DNA from: Pedobacter sp. ok626
Lineage (GTDB): Bacteria; Bacteroidota; Bacteroidia; Sphingobacteriales; Sphingobacteriaceae
Direction of reading: 5' to 3'
Assembly: GCF_900100435.1 (NCBI RefSeq)
Contig: NZ_FNEX01000017.1
Location: forward strand, 124,001-188,000
Length of the DNA stretch: 64,000 nucleotides
Below, piece after piece: positions 42,866-51,725 of the stretch; position 1 is the first letter of the stretch, and every line of letters begins with the position of its first letter. The notes beneath the pieces were generated by a model. That model was given only the letters and a program-made list of their open reading frames with translations, ran no database searches and was not told the DNA's origin. The position numbers and the translations under genes were made by a program.

Positions 42866-45043
42866 TTATAGTTCATCTTTTTTGAATTCAGAGATAGACA
42901 GGTATACACCAAAGAAAATAGACCTGTATTGCGGAGGAAGTATTGGGCTTTTGAAGTGCCCATCTGCTGAATAGCGGTAGCCCAATACATTTTTATAATT
43001 TGTGAGATTATCGATGTTGACATACCAGGCAGCAAACATCTTTCTGATATTGGTCAGATAGCTTACTTTAAAAGACAGGTTTTGATATGCCGGAGATTTT
43101 TGTTGCAGAAACGAGGTAGCCAATGGATTATAATAGGCTCTTCCATTGGCATAATTGTAGCCTATAGAGAAGACTGTATGCAGTCTTTCTGGATAATATC
43201 TGGCTATGAGGTTGAGGTTATGTTTGGAGACAAAATCAGGAGTAGTTAATGAAGGGTAGTTTTGGTAATACCTTTTTGTATCAATAAAGCTGTAGGTGAT
43301 CCAATAATCGAAGTCCTTTACTGAGGATTTATCACGCCAAAAAATATCAATCCCCTTGGCATGTCCGTATCCTGAATTATCCACTATTCCAAGATCATAA
43401 CGGTATGGATTAGGACGATACATGGTTCCACTCTCCCTAACCAATTTGCTATAATCTTTATAAAAGGCTTCTATGCGAAAGGACCGGTTACCGGCTATCC
43501 ATTCATAATTCACAATATAATGAACCGCCTTTTGTTGTGAAGGCCGGTAACCTTGTAGCAGGTACAAATTTGGTGCTGATTGATAAAATATCCCTCCTGC
43601 TAATCCTAACTGACTATGAGAAGTTATTTTGCCGGCTAAAGAAAGTCGAGGGGCGACATTTTCATTTCCAGACAGCCTGCTGTATTCAGTTCTTATTCCA
43701 GGTTTGATGGCAAACCATCCAAAGGGTTTGTATTCAGCCTCCAGGTAACCCGACACCTGAGTTTCGCTAAATTTTCCTTGATGTATATAGAATTGTTGTT
43801 CATAATTATAATACGCTAATTCTGTCCCTGTTGTAATCTTAAACTTACTTGCAGCTTCCCAACTCAATTCTGCGCGCACCTGACCACGAACATCAGCTCT
43901 GGTAAAAGTGGTATCAGCCCATTTTATATGATCATTATTGTTACTAACCGCAGCTGCTATAAATAGCTTTACCTGATTGCTAAACCAATAATTGTAAGAT
44001 CCATTGATGATGGTATTTTTATTACGTAGATCGAATCTCAACAATGAACTAACATCGTTTGGATTTGAAATGGTTGTTCCACTGTTACTGTTATTATAAC
44101 CAAGGCTGATTTTAAATAATCCTCTATCAGTTCTTGATATCCATCTGGAGGAAATTCCGGTGGATTCGGGCGCAGAATAAAAATCATAATTGGTATTCGA
44201 TAAGCAATAGTATGGGCCATAATTGGTATAATTACCATAAACCTCAAGCGCATTGTCTCCCATCCTTTTGGATCCGCTTAACATAAAACCACTAAGATTG
44301 ATCCCAGCAGAAAGCATTGTCTTTTCAGGCAAGTCTGTTGTTTGTAAATCTAATATTGATGAAAGCGCCTGCCCATATCTTGCAGAATACCCTCCAGTAC
44401 TGAATGAGGTCCCTTTTAATTGGAAGGGATTAAACCTACTGCGTTGACCGACTCCGGGTACATTGCTAAAAAATGGATTCTGAACAATGATGCCATCTAT
44501 TAAAACTATGGTTTCACTGGCATCTCCCCCTCTCACAAACAATCCAGTTTGATCTCCTCCATTTCGTTGTACACCTGGTAGGTTTTGTATAGCAGCTATA
44601 ATATCACCCTGCGAGCTTGCATTCGATAAAAGGTCAACTGGTTTGATATGGCTGAGTATCCTATCATTGTTAGCATCCATATTGCCGGCTGTTATTTCTA
44701 TTTGAGCCAAAAGATGCCCAGGGCTTTGTTTTAGTTTTAAATGAATGACGCCAGAAAGCGTATCCATATTTAGTGGATATTGTAAGGTTTCGAAACCTAA
44801 TGCTGAGGCTTGCAGTAGCTGTTTTCCTTTAGTAGTTGTCGACAGCTTGAAATAGCCTAAACTATCAGCGCTTGTACCGTCCATTGTAGCGCTCACCGAA
44901 ACATTTGTATAAGGGATAGGCTTGCGGTGTTCATCTGTAATACGCCCTTTGATAATCGTTTGACAATAAGAGTTCATTGACGTGCAGATCATGATCATTA
45001 CCAGCATTCTATTTATAATTCTTCTTATTAATGTAGTTTGCAT
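42866..45043 (-). CDS. TonB-dependent receptor with carboxypeptidase-like N-domain (not SusC)
   Basis: The start at 45043 (MQTTLIRRIINRMLVMIMICTS) gives a charged n-region and a signal peptide ending near SYCQ; an ATG at 45007 is an alternative if the promoter lies over the operator, as at the partner site. Of about 725 residues, 30-110 form a carboxypeptidase-regulatory-like domain (IIKGRITDEHRKPIPYTNVSV), about 125-240 the plug (LPGVQRNGGDQTGLFVRGGDASETIVLIDGI), and the rest a barrel. It lacks the SusC signature and a susD partner, so the cargo is more likely a metal complex or small molecule. It heads a unit with the TPR-like protein, membrane protein and SDR. A palindromic site overlaps its start. 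Confidence 0.9.
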   Translation of the reverse strand: MQTTLIRRIINRMLVMIMICTSMNSYCQTIIKGRITDEHRKPIPYTNVSVSATMDGTSADSLGYFKLSTTTKGKQLLQASALGFETLQYPLNMDTLSGVIHLKLKQSPGHLLAQIEITAGNMDANNDRILSHIKPVDLLSNASSQGDIIAAIQNLPGVQRNGGDQTGLFVRGGDASETIVLIDGIIVQNPFFSNVPGVGQRSRFNPFQLKGTSFSTGGYSARYGQALSSILDLQTTDLPEKTMLSAGINLSGFMLSGSKRMGDNALEVYGNYTNYGPYYCLSNTNYDFYSAPESTGISSRWISRTDRGLFKISLGYNNSNSGTTISNPNDVSSLLRFDLRNKNTIINGSYNYWFSNQVKLFIAAAVSNNNDHIKWADTTFTRADVRGQVRAELSWEAASKFKITTGTELAYYNYEQQFYIHQGKFSETQVSGYLEAEYKPFGWFAIKPGIRTEYSRLSGNENVAPRLSLAGKITSHSQLGLAGGIFYQSAPNLYLLQGYRPSQQKAVHYIVNYEWIAGNRSFRIEAFYKDYSKLVRESGTMYRPNPYRYDLGIVDNSGYGHAKGIDIFWRDKSSVKDFDYWITYSFIDTKRYYQNYPSLTTPDFVSKHNLNLIARYYPERLHTVFSIGYNYANGRAYYNPLATSFLQQKSPAYQNLSFKVSYLTNIRKMFAAWYVNIDNLTNYKNVLGYRYSADGHFKSPILPPQYRSIFFGVYLSISEFKKDEL

Positions 45044-45050
45044 TACAAAC
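45036..45050 (-). promoter_or_regulatory. Candidate operator (site 1) at the TonB receptor start
   Basis: On the minus strand GTTTGTAATGCAAAC, a 7-1-7 near-palindrome with one mismatch. Site 2 (46043-46057) has the same layout. Aligned on the minus strand over 25 bases including flanks, the two agree at 21 positions (TTTT, GTTTG, TGCAAAC, TA and AT shared). It overlaps the first candidate ATG. Confidence 0.6.
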
Positions 45051-45141
45051 CAAAATAAGCAAAAAAAAGCCTCAGCATCTTTTTCGCGAAAAAAAGGTGT
45101 CCTAAGTGAATCAGGACCAGGATTAGACATGAAATTTCCGA

Positions 45142-45426
45142 TCATATGTGTAAATATTTTTTGATGTCCTTTACATATTTTTCAAACGCACTTTTGCCTT
45201 TTTCAGTTAGTTTACATATAGTATGTGGGTAATTGCCCTTAAAAGTTTTTACAACTTCAATGTACTCTGCCTCATGCAATTTCTTTATCTGGTGACTCAA
45301 GTTTCCCTGCGTAGTCTTGGTCATTTCCATTAAATAAGCAAAGCCTGCCTGTTTCATTTTTATCAATACAGAAACAATCGCTAATCTTACAGGAGTATTT
45401 AAAACAGGGTCAAGATCGTTATACAT
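45142..45426 (-). CDS. HTH_34-type winged-helix transcriptional regulator
   Basis: A 94-residue single winged-helix domain, MarR/ArsR-like: LNTPVRLAIVSVLIKMKQAGFAYLMEMTKTTQGNLSHQIKKLHEAEYIEVVKTFKGNYPHTICKLTEKGKSAFEKY. TQGNLSHQIKKLHEAEYI is the recognition helix region and the KGNYPHT loop the wing. No ligand-binding domain is added. It follows the membrane-protein gene by nine bases and precedes the TonB receptor. It is the natural candidate to bind the two near-palindromes flanking this block, including the one in front of its own operon. Confidence 0.88.
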   Translation of the reverse strand: MYNDLDPVLNTPVRLAIVSVLIKMKQAGFAYLMEMTKTTQGNLSHQIKKLHEAEYIEVVKTFKGNYPHTICKLTEKGKSAFEKYVKDIKKYLHI

Positions 45427-45435
45427 TTAAATCAA

Positions 45436-46008
45436 TTATACTTTAGTGTATTTAAGTAAGTATCCCGGAATAAGATATCCCGTTATCACAGCAATACCAT
45501 GCAGCAGAGAACGATATTGTTCTGGAATTAAAATACTAGTCAGGGCAAAAATAAAAAATAATATCCCTCCGGCTATCAAAGGCTTAAAATTTAGGTTCAA
45601 ACCGGAAACGAGTGTACCTATCCCCCCTATCAGCAAGGTATAAGTAAATGGTTGCATTTTTTGGGAAAGACTAATAAATACTGTCAGTACAAAGCAGATA
45701 CCCAATACAAACCATAATTTTTTCAAGTAACTGGCGAGATAAGTTTCTGAAGTTTCCCTTTCCGAACGGTAATAGCGAAAAGTGAGAACTATCCCTGTCA
45801 ATACAAGAACTGGAAAAGGTAGGAAGAAAAGACTAGAGGAGGTAAAAGCATGCAATGCAAAGAATGACATACTCGCCAAGGCTATGACCCAACCCCATAT
45901 TAGGTAAAGAGTACTATAGCTTCTTAGCTGATCTTTAGTCCGTAAAATAACATCTGAAATTAATTTCAGACTTTGTAAAGGATTCATTTCGTTTTCAATC
46001 GTTTCCAT
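45436..46008 (-). CDS. Hypothetical membrane protein co-transcribed with the HTH_34 regulator
   Basis: The ATG at 46008 (METIENEMNPLQSLKLISDVILRTKDQL) is chosen because a promoter and operator lie just upstream, inside what would be the longer frame. The 190-residue protein has a short cytoplasmic N-terminus and about five or six helices (LYLIWGWVIALASMSFFAL, FFLPFPVLVLTGIVLTF, LWFVLGICFVLTVFISL, TYTLLIGGIGTLVSGL, GGILFFIFALTSILI, LLHGIAVITGYLIPGYLL). Its pairing with an HTH_34 regulator suggests a sensor or effector role, but the family was not identified. Confidence 0.7.
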   Translation of the reverse strand: METIENEMNPLQSLKLISDVILRTKDQLRSYSTLYLIWGWVIALASMSFFALHAFTSSSLFFLPFPVLVLTGIVLTFRYYRSERETSETYLASYLKKLWFVLGICFVLTVFISLSQKMQPFTYTLLIGGIGTLVSGLNLNFKPLIAGGILFFIFALTSILIPEQYRSLLHGIAVITGYLIPGYLLKYTKV

Positions 46009-46028
46009 AAATTCAATCTTTTGATATT

Positions 46029-46036
46029 CAAATTTA
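46029..46036 (-). promoter_or_regulatory. -7 promoter element of the regulator operon
   Basis: TAAATTTG on the minus strand matches TAnnTTTG exactly, 20 bases before the ATG at 46008. A TTG lies 20 bases upstream of it, just beyond site 2, so the operator sits in the spacer between the two promoter elements. Confidence 0.6.
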
Positions 46037-46042
46037 AATATA

Positions 46043-46057
46043 GTTTGCAATGCAAAC
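46043..46057. promoter_or_regulatory. Candidate operator (site 2), perfect 7-1-7 palindrome
   Basis: GTTTGCAATGCAAAC is a perfect 15-base palindrome around one central base, placed between the -33 TTG and the -7 element of the regulator operon. A repressor bound here would block RNA polymerase directly. See site 1 at 45036. Confidence 0.65.
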
Positions 46058-46075
46058 AAAAATTTTAGACAAAAC

Positions 46076-46105
46076 ACCGGTAAACGTCTATTTTTAACCG
46101 GTAAA
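46076..46105. promoter_or_regulatory. Direct repeat ACCGGTAAA, two copies 21 bases apart
   Basis: ACCGGTAAA occurs at 46076-46084 and 46097-46105. The start-to-start distance of 21 bases is two helical turns, so both copies face the same side of the DNA. They lie about 55-85 bases upstream of the predicted start of the minus-strand operon, a usual activator position, and on the other side about 170 bases before the PUL 2 sigma gene. Confidence 0.45.
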
Positions 46106-46226
46106 TCCAACTTCTGATCTTTCGAAGGTTTCATTATAGAAATAAACATCTAATTTTAACTAATAAAAGAAAATTGAAATATCAAGGATATGTACAATAT
46201 TAAAGCAAAAGCTGATAAATAAAAGA

Positions 46227-46254
46227 TTGTTTTAATCAATTTTCGTTAGCTTTA
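46227..46254 (+). promoter_or_regulatory. Possible promoter of the PUL 2 sigma gene
   Basis: TTG (46227-46229), 17 bases, then TAGCTTTA (46247-46254), which matches TAnnTTTG at seven of eight positions. The transcript would begin near 46261, only about 14 bases before the TTG start codon. Confidence 0.4.
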
Positions 46255-46274
46255 GCTATCAAATCAGGGATCAG

Positions 46275-46874
46275 TTGCATATCAATAAAAAACCAAATGA
46301 AAAGGAGCTTTTGGAGGCAATCGCCAATGGAAATGAAATTGCTTTCAAAACCATTTACGATGCTTACTTCAAAAAGCTATCTGCTTACCTATACAAATTG
46401 TGTAAGTCGAATGATGCTACGGAAGAAATGGTTAATGATGTATTCCTGAAAATCTGGAAAAACAAATCCTCCTTAAACCATATTGAATCCTTTGAAGCCT
46501 ACCTTTTCACAATGGCGAGAAATAAGGCCATTGATTATTTACGAAAACTAGCTAAAGACACCAACCTGATTACAGAACTAACTGCTCAAATCCAGGAATC
46601 TCATAATGAGATTGAAGAAAGACTCGATGCGACAGCCCTCAAAAATTTGATTGAACAATCTCTGGCTCAACTTTCCGATCAAAAAAGAAAGATTTTCAAA
46701 ATGAGCAAAGAAGAGGGCTACAGCTACGACGAGATAGCCGAGGAAATGCAGCTTTCAAAAAGCACCATAAAAAACCACCTTTCCGAAACGCTTAAACATC
46801 TAAAAAAGCAGGTAGATCCAAAATCAGGCAGAAGTTTTCTATTATTGGTTATGCTGATCAACCTGCTTGATTAA
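46275..46874 (+). CDS. ECF RNA polymerase sigma factor (PUL 2)
   Basis: A 199-residue ECF sigma factor; the start codon is TTG (MHINKKPNEKELL...), with AGGGA seven bases upstream and no in-frame ATG before the conserved region. Region 2: FKTIYDAYFKKLSAYLYKLCKSNDATEEMVNDVFLKIWKNK. Region 4: LSDQKRKIFKMSKEEGYSYDEIAEEMQLSKSTIKNHLSETLKHLKK. A short hydrophobic tail (FLLLVMLINLL) ends it, as in the PUL 1 sigma. It is the first gene of PUL 2, 68 bases before fecR. Confidence 0.94.
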   Translation: MHINKKPNEKELLEAIANGNEIAFKTIYDAYFKKLSAYLYKLCKSNDATEEMVNDVFLKIWKNKSSLNHIESFEAYLFTMARNKAIDYLRKLAKDTNLITELTAQIQESHNEIEERLDATALKNLIEQSLAQLSDQKRKIFKMSKEEGYSYDEIAEEMQLSKSTIKNHLSETLKHLKKQVDPKSGRSFLLLVMLINLLD

Positions 46875-46941
46875 AAAAAATAAAAAAACTGGCAGTACGA
46901 TTTCAACTTTGCTTCGTCATGTAGATAAGCAAGCTAACCAA

Positions 46942-48120
46942 ATGAATTTTTCCCGCTTAGAATACTTATTGAACCAGTATGCGTTAAACCAATGTTCCAA
47001 AAAAGAACTTCTGGAATTAATGAGTTTAATTGGCCACTATGAGTCGACCGAAGATCTTGAACTGAGTTTACGGAATATCTGGAACGGGCTCAACGATCAG
47101 GACGAAGTTCCCCCTATTGATCAGGAAAAGATTTATGCGAAAATCATGGCTTCGCAAGATTCCCCTATATTGAAAAAAAACTGGCTTTGGCGCCCCTTGG
47201 CCGCAGCAGTGATTGCAGTTATATTGTTGGGTATTGCATTTTACAGTTTCAATGGTAGCCAAGTTCTAAACCAGCTTATCGCATTAGCCAAGCCTGTAAA
47301 ATATCAGATCACACCTGGAACCAACAAAGCTACTTTAAGGCTCGCAAATGGTTCTATTATAAACCTGAACAATTCTGCTGAACCTAGCTTAACAAATTAT
47401 GGAAATATCCAGATCAAAAAGAATAGCAATGGACAAATTATCTACCAGGTCATCGCAGACAGTACTGATACCAAATTGGCATCAACTTATAATGTATTTA
47501 CAACACCAAAAGGTGGGCAGTACGAAATTATTTTGGCAGACGGTAGTAAAGTATTTTTAAATGCCAACTCATCACTCACATTCCCAACAGCCTTCTCAGC
47601 CACTCAAAGAGATGTAGTACTTAAAGGAGAAGCCTATTTCGAAATTGCAAAAAACAAAAAGAAACCGTTTAAAGTAAGCGCAAACGGGACTGAAATTAAA
47701 GTACTGGGTACACATTTCAATGTGATGGCCTATGAGGACGAACCTTTGTTAAAAACCACTTTATTTGAGGGATCGGTTCAGGTTAATACGCATACGACGA
47801 CAAAGGTGATTAAACCGGGCCAGCAAGCGGTTACTTACAAGAACCAAAGTACGATTGACATTAATGAATCCAAACCGGATGAGGATTTGGCTTGGAAAAA
47901 TGGTTATTTCCTTTTCCAGGATGAAGGAATTGAAAGTGTTATGCGTAAGATAGCACGATGGTATGATGTTGAAGTTGTTTACAAAGAATCTATCCCCGGA
48001 GGAGAGTTTGGGGGAAAAATTTCGCGTTATAAAAATATTTTGGATGTCCTGAAACCACTGGAACTTACAGGATCAGTCCACTTTAAGCTCGAGGGAAGGA
48101 GGATCATTGTGACACAATAG
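46942..48120 (+). CDS. FecR family anti-sigma factor (PUL 2)
   Basis: The ATG at 46942 (MNFSRLEYLLNQYALNQ) is preferred to a TTG overlapping the sigma gene. Of 392 residues, the N-terminal helical domain (to about 80) binds sigma, a membrane helix follows (PLAAAVIAVILLGIAFYSF, about 91-109), then a FecR domain (ADGSKVFLNANSSLTFP, GEAYFEIAKNKKKPFKVSA, VLGTHFNV) and a DUF4974-like end (FLFQDEGIESVMRKIARWYDVEV). It is paralogous to the FecR of PUL 1 and should take its signal from the STN domain of the SusC encoded next. Confidence 0.95.
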   Translation: MNFSRLEYLLNQYALNQCSKKELLELMSLIGHYESTEDLELSLRNIWNGLNDQDEVPPIDQEKIYAKIMASQDSPILKKNWLWRPLAAAVIAVILLGIAFYSFNGSQVLNQLIALAKPVKYQITPGTNKATLRLANGSIINLNNSAEPSLTNYGNIQIKKNSNGQIIYQVIADSTDTKLASTYNVFTTPKGGQYEIILADGSKVFLNANSSLTFPTAFSATQRDVVLKGEAYFEIAKNKKKPFKVSANGTEIKVLGTHFNVMAYEDEPLLKTTLFEGSVQVNTHTTTKVIKPGQQAVTYKNQSTIDINESKPDEDLAWKNGYFLFQDEGIESVMRKIARWYDVEVVYKESIPGGEFGGKISRYKNILDVLKPLELTGSVHFKLEGRRIIVTQ

Positions 48121-48149
48121 TTCTACTCTTCCAACGAGCCAATAAAAAA

Positions 48150-48178
48150 GTCAGGAGCGTTTCTCACACGCCCCCGAC
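48150..48178 (+). terminator. Imperfect hairpin after fecR (PUL 2)
   Basis: GTCaGGaGCGT can pair with ACGCcCCcGAC, nine pairs with two A-C mismatches and a 7-base loop, flanked by an A-run before and CTTTTT after. It looks like a decayed or weak terminator in the 136-base gap before susC. A partial stop here would separate sigma/fecR output from susCD output. Confidence 0.5.
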
Positions 48179-48256
48179 CGAAGCTTTTTCTCAAAAGCTA
48201 TGGGTTAAAAAACGACAATTCTTCTAAAAACCGAGTATTAATTAACCACTAACCAA

Positions 48257-51200
48257 ATGTATAAAATTTATGCTGCATTAAAGTGCAGGAGGAACTTCTC
48301 TATTCCGTCCAAATTCATTTTAACTATGAAACTCACGTTTGTTTTACTAACAGCCGTATTTTTACAAGTCGGGGCCAGTACCAGGGCTCAAAACATCTCC
48401 ATCAATAAACAGAGTACTTCTCTAAAAGAGGTGTTTCAATTGATCGAAAAGCAAACAAGTTTTACGGTCGTTTATGATTCCAAAATTATAAAAGCTACAA
48501 AACCGTTTAGCCTGACAGTAAAAGATGTATCTATTGAGACACTGCTCAATAGATGTTTGAGAGATCTTGATCTGGACTATGTCATTTCGATGAACACCAT
48601 TGTAGTTCGTAAGAAGCCAAATACACCAGACCTTGTTATGATAACCAGGGTTACCGGAAAAGTGGTCGATTCAAAAGGAACGCCCATCCCTGGAGTAAGT
48701 ATCCGGATTAAGGGTAGCAACAAAGGAACTTCCACTGATATGGATGGTAAATACACCATCGACGTACCCGAGCCGACAAGCATTTTGGTATTTACATCTA
48801 TTGGCTATAATGTAAAAGAACTATTAGTTGGCAATGAGAAAGTGATAGATGTGACCCTAATGGAGGAAGTAAAGTCACTAGATGACATCGTGGTAATTGG
48901 CTATGGGACTGTAAATAAAAAAGACCTGACCGGTTCTGTTTCCAGCATTAAAGCCGACGAAATCTCCAAAAGCAAAGTAACTTCTTTCCAGGAAGCTATA
49001 CAGGGTAAAATGGCGGGCGTACAAATCTCTTCAAGCTCCGGCGAACCTGGCGCAGCAATGAACATTTCGATACGTGGTGCAAACACCATTTATGGTAGCA
49101 CCAGTCCCTTGTTTGTAATTGACGGCATTCCTTATGATGCCAATGCCAACGAAGTGGGTACGGCAAGTATCGGTAATAAAACATCTGCCAACCCGCTGGC
49201 CAACTTAAATCCAAACGACATCGAGTCGGTAGATGTGCTTAAAGATGCCTCTTCTACCGCCATTTATGGATCAAGAGGTGCCAATGGCGTGGTGATCATT
49301 ACTACAAAAACTGGAAAATTAGGCGCCCCTAAAATCGACTATGATGGCTATATGAGTTTCTCTAATGCGACGAAAAAACTAGGGGTACTTAGTCCGGATG
49401 AATACCTGGATTATCGCCGCATTGTCAGTCCGAATACCATTTTATTCTATAACGACACCAATAAAGATGGATTGTACAATGAGCTTGATGAACCAGTGGA
49501 CTTAAGTAAGCTGGAAAAGCACGATTGGCAAGATGAAACTTTGCAAACTGGTGTTTCGCAAAATCACAATATTTCTTTTAGCGTTAAAAAAGATAATACC
49601 TCCTATGCCGGTGGCATAGGTTACCTTGACCAGGGCGCGATTGTTAGAAACAACGACTTTAAAAGATACTCAGCCAGATTAAAGGTCGATCAGGATTTCA
49701 ATACTAAACTCAAAATTGGCTTAAACATCAGTTTATCGCAAACCGGACAAGATGGAGCAAGTCAAAGCGGTGGTGGTGACGGGTTATTCAATGGTATTGT
49801 CCAAAACCTTGTCATTTCCAAACCCATAGAATTTTACGACCCTCTCTGGGACAGGGCTGGCGCCTATATCTCTCCCCTAACCATGATTGATGATGCTTAT
49901 AAATCTGCAGCTACCGTACAAAATAACATTAGTGGCTACCTGAATTACAAATTCATTCCCGGATTAACACTTAACATTTCCGGTGGTGGAATTCTGACCA
50001 GCTCAAAAACCAAAGAGTTTTACGGTAAAAAAACAAGCTGGGGCGTTGGGGATAATGGGCTAGGCATTATCCAAGACCAAAAAGCAGCTTCTATATTCAA
50101 TACCAACCAATTAACTTACGAAAAATGGTTTAACAAAAACCATTACCTCAATGCCATGATTGCTACAGAGATCAATCAGTATACTTATGAGTATTTCTCT
50201 GTGCAGAAATCTAATTTTGCCGATGAATCGACAGGTATAGATGACATCGCTAAGGGAACAATTGCCAAGGGATCTGCCTCTTACAAAGATGTAAATAGGA
50301 GGTTGTCTTATTTTGGAAGGCTGAATTATACCCTACTTACCAAACACTTATTTACGGGTACTTTTAGAGCAGATGGTTCGGATAAATTTGGAAAGGGAAA
50401 ACGATTCGGATACTTCCCTTCTTTTGCCTATGGTTGGTTAATTTCAGAAGAACCCTTCTTGAAAAACAGCAAACAGATTAGTAACCTTAAGCTGCGTTTA
50501 AGCTATGGGGAGACTGGAAACGAACGTATAGAATCTTATAGATACCTGGCCAGACTGGAGAATGCCTTTTACAATGGTGAATTAGGCCAGGCACCTGCTT
50601 CGAGCGCAAATCCTAATCTAAAATGGGAAACCACCATTCAATACAATGCCGGAATAGACCTAGGCTTGTTTAACAATAGAATTGAGCTTACACTGGATGT
50701 ATACAGTAAACAAACCAAAAATATGCTCTTACCTGTTTATGTACCTGGCAGAACAGGTTATAACCAGCAATGGCAAAATATTGGCCGTGTAGACAATAAG
50801 GGGATAGAATTCCAGATCAATACTAAAAATATCAAATCTAAGGACTTCAATTGGGAAACTTCCTTTAACATCAGCAGCAACAGAAACGAAGTAAAGGACA
50901 TTGGAAATATTGGCTATATCCCTGTTACGATGGGTGGTGGCTGGATTACCAACGTTGGACGTGTAACTGTTGGACAGCCAATCGGTACCGCTTATGGTTA
51001 TGTTTTTGATGGAGTTTATCAGATCAATGATTTCACCTGGGATAACAATAGCGACCCTACTATTCCTCACGACAAGCGCTTCTATGTGCCTAAACCTGGT
51101 GTGGTACAAGTTACCGGTGTAAATGTCAGACCTGGATCTTCTAAATTTAAAGATTTAAATGGCGACGGCATTGTGGATCTGGACAATGACAGAACCACCA

Positions 51201-51715
51201 TCAGCAGAAGTACACCTAAATTTTTTGGTGGACTAAACAATACCATCCGCTACAAAAACTTTGATCTTAATATTTTTCTGGAAGGTGCTTATGGCAATCA
51301 GATCTTCAATGAATCGAAATACAGACTTGAAGGTGGCGTTTCCAGCACCTGGATGAACATCAATAAAGATTTCTTCTACAATCGCTGGACCACGGAGAAC
51401 CCTAGCAACACTTATGGTGATTTTGGTGACTTGAATAAGACCGCAACGCTAACATCTAGTTATTTTGTTGAAGATGCTTCCTATCTCAGATTGAAAAATG
51501 TTTCCATAGGCTATCGTTTCTCAGATGACCTGATGAAAAAAATTGGTGTTGGCAGTGCAAGGATATATGTAAACGGATCAAATCTACACACCTGGACCAA
51601 ATACACGGGTTATGACCCTGAAATACAATCTGAAAATGCCCTATTGGCCGGTTTTGACAGGATTTCTTATCCTCGTGCCAGGGTGTACACAATTGGATTA
51701 AACGTTGGATTTTAA
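48257..51715 (+). CDS. SusC/RagA TonB-dependent outer-membrane transporter with STN domain (PUL 2)
   Basis: A 1152-residue outer-membrane importer. The signal peptide ends near STRAQ (about 45), the STN domain spans about 46-115 (NISINKQSTSLKEVFQLIEKQTSFTVVYDSK), and the carboxypeptidase-like domain about 130-205 (VTGKVVDSKGTPIPGVSIRIKG). The plug starts with DIVVIGYGTVNKKDLTGSV and contains GSRGANGVVIITTK. The barrel ends YTIGLNVGF. The STN domain fits control by the FecR/sigma pair upstream. It is followed by susD after 10 bases. Confidence 0.97.
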   Translation: MYKIYAALKCRRNFSIPSKFILTMKLTFVLLTAVFLQVGASTRAQNISINKQSTSLKEVFQLIEKQTSFTVVYDSKIIKATKPFSLTVKDVSIETLLNRCLRDLDLDYVISMNTIVVRKKPNTPDLVMITRVTGKVVDSKGTPIPGVSIRIKGSNKGTSTDMDGKYTIDVPEPTSILVFTSIGYNVKELLVGNEKVIDVTLMEEVKSLDDIVVIGYGTVNKKDLTGSVSSIKADEISKSKVTSFQEAIQGKMAGVQISSSSGEPGAAMNISIRGANTIYGSTSPLFVIDGIPYDANANEVGTASIGNKTSANPLANLNPNDIESVDVLKDASSTAIYGSRGANGVVIITTKTGKLGAPKIDYDGYMSFSNATKKLGVLSPDEYLDYRRIVSPNTILFYNDTNKDGLYNELDEPVDLSKLEKHDWQDETLQTGVSQNHNISFSVKKDNTSYAGGIGYLDQGAIVRNNDFKRYSARLKVDQDFNTKLKIGLNISLSQTGQDGASQSGGGDGLFNGIVQNLVISKPIEFYDPLWDRAGAYISPLTMIDDAYKSAATVQNNISGYLNYKFIPGLTLNISGGGILTSSKTKEFYGKKTSWGVGDNGLGIIQDQKAASIFNTNQLTYEKWFNKNHYLNAMIATEINQYTYEYFSVQKSNFADESTGIDDIAKGTIAKGSASYKDVNRRLSYFGRLNYTLLTKHLFTGTFRADGSDKFGKGKRFGYFPSFAYGWLISEEPFLKNSKQISNLKLRLSYGETGNERIESYRYLARLENAFYNGELGQAPASSANPNLKWETTIQYNAGIDLGLFNNRIELTLDVYSKQTKNMLLPVYVPGRTGYNQQWQNIGRVDNKGIEFQINTKNIKSKDFNWETSFNISSNRNEVKDIGNIGYIPVTMGGGWITNVGRVTVGQPIGTAYGYVFDGVYQINDFTWDNNSDPTIPHDKRFYVPKPGVVQVTGVNVRPGSSKFKDLNGDGIVDLDNDRTTISRSTPKFFGGLNNTIRYKNFDLNIFLEGAYGNQIFNESKYRLEGGVSSTWMNINKDFFYNRWTTENPSNTYGDFGDLNKTATLTSSYFVEDASYLRLKNVSIGYRFSDDLMKKIGVGSARIYVNGSNLHTWTKYTGYDPEIQSENALLAGFDRISYPRARVYTIGLNVGF

Positions 51716-51725
51716 TTATTAAGAC

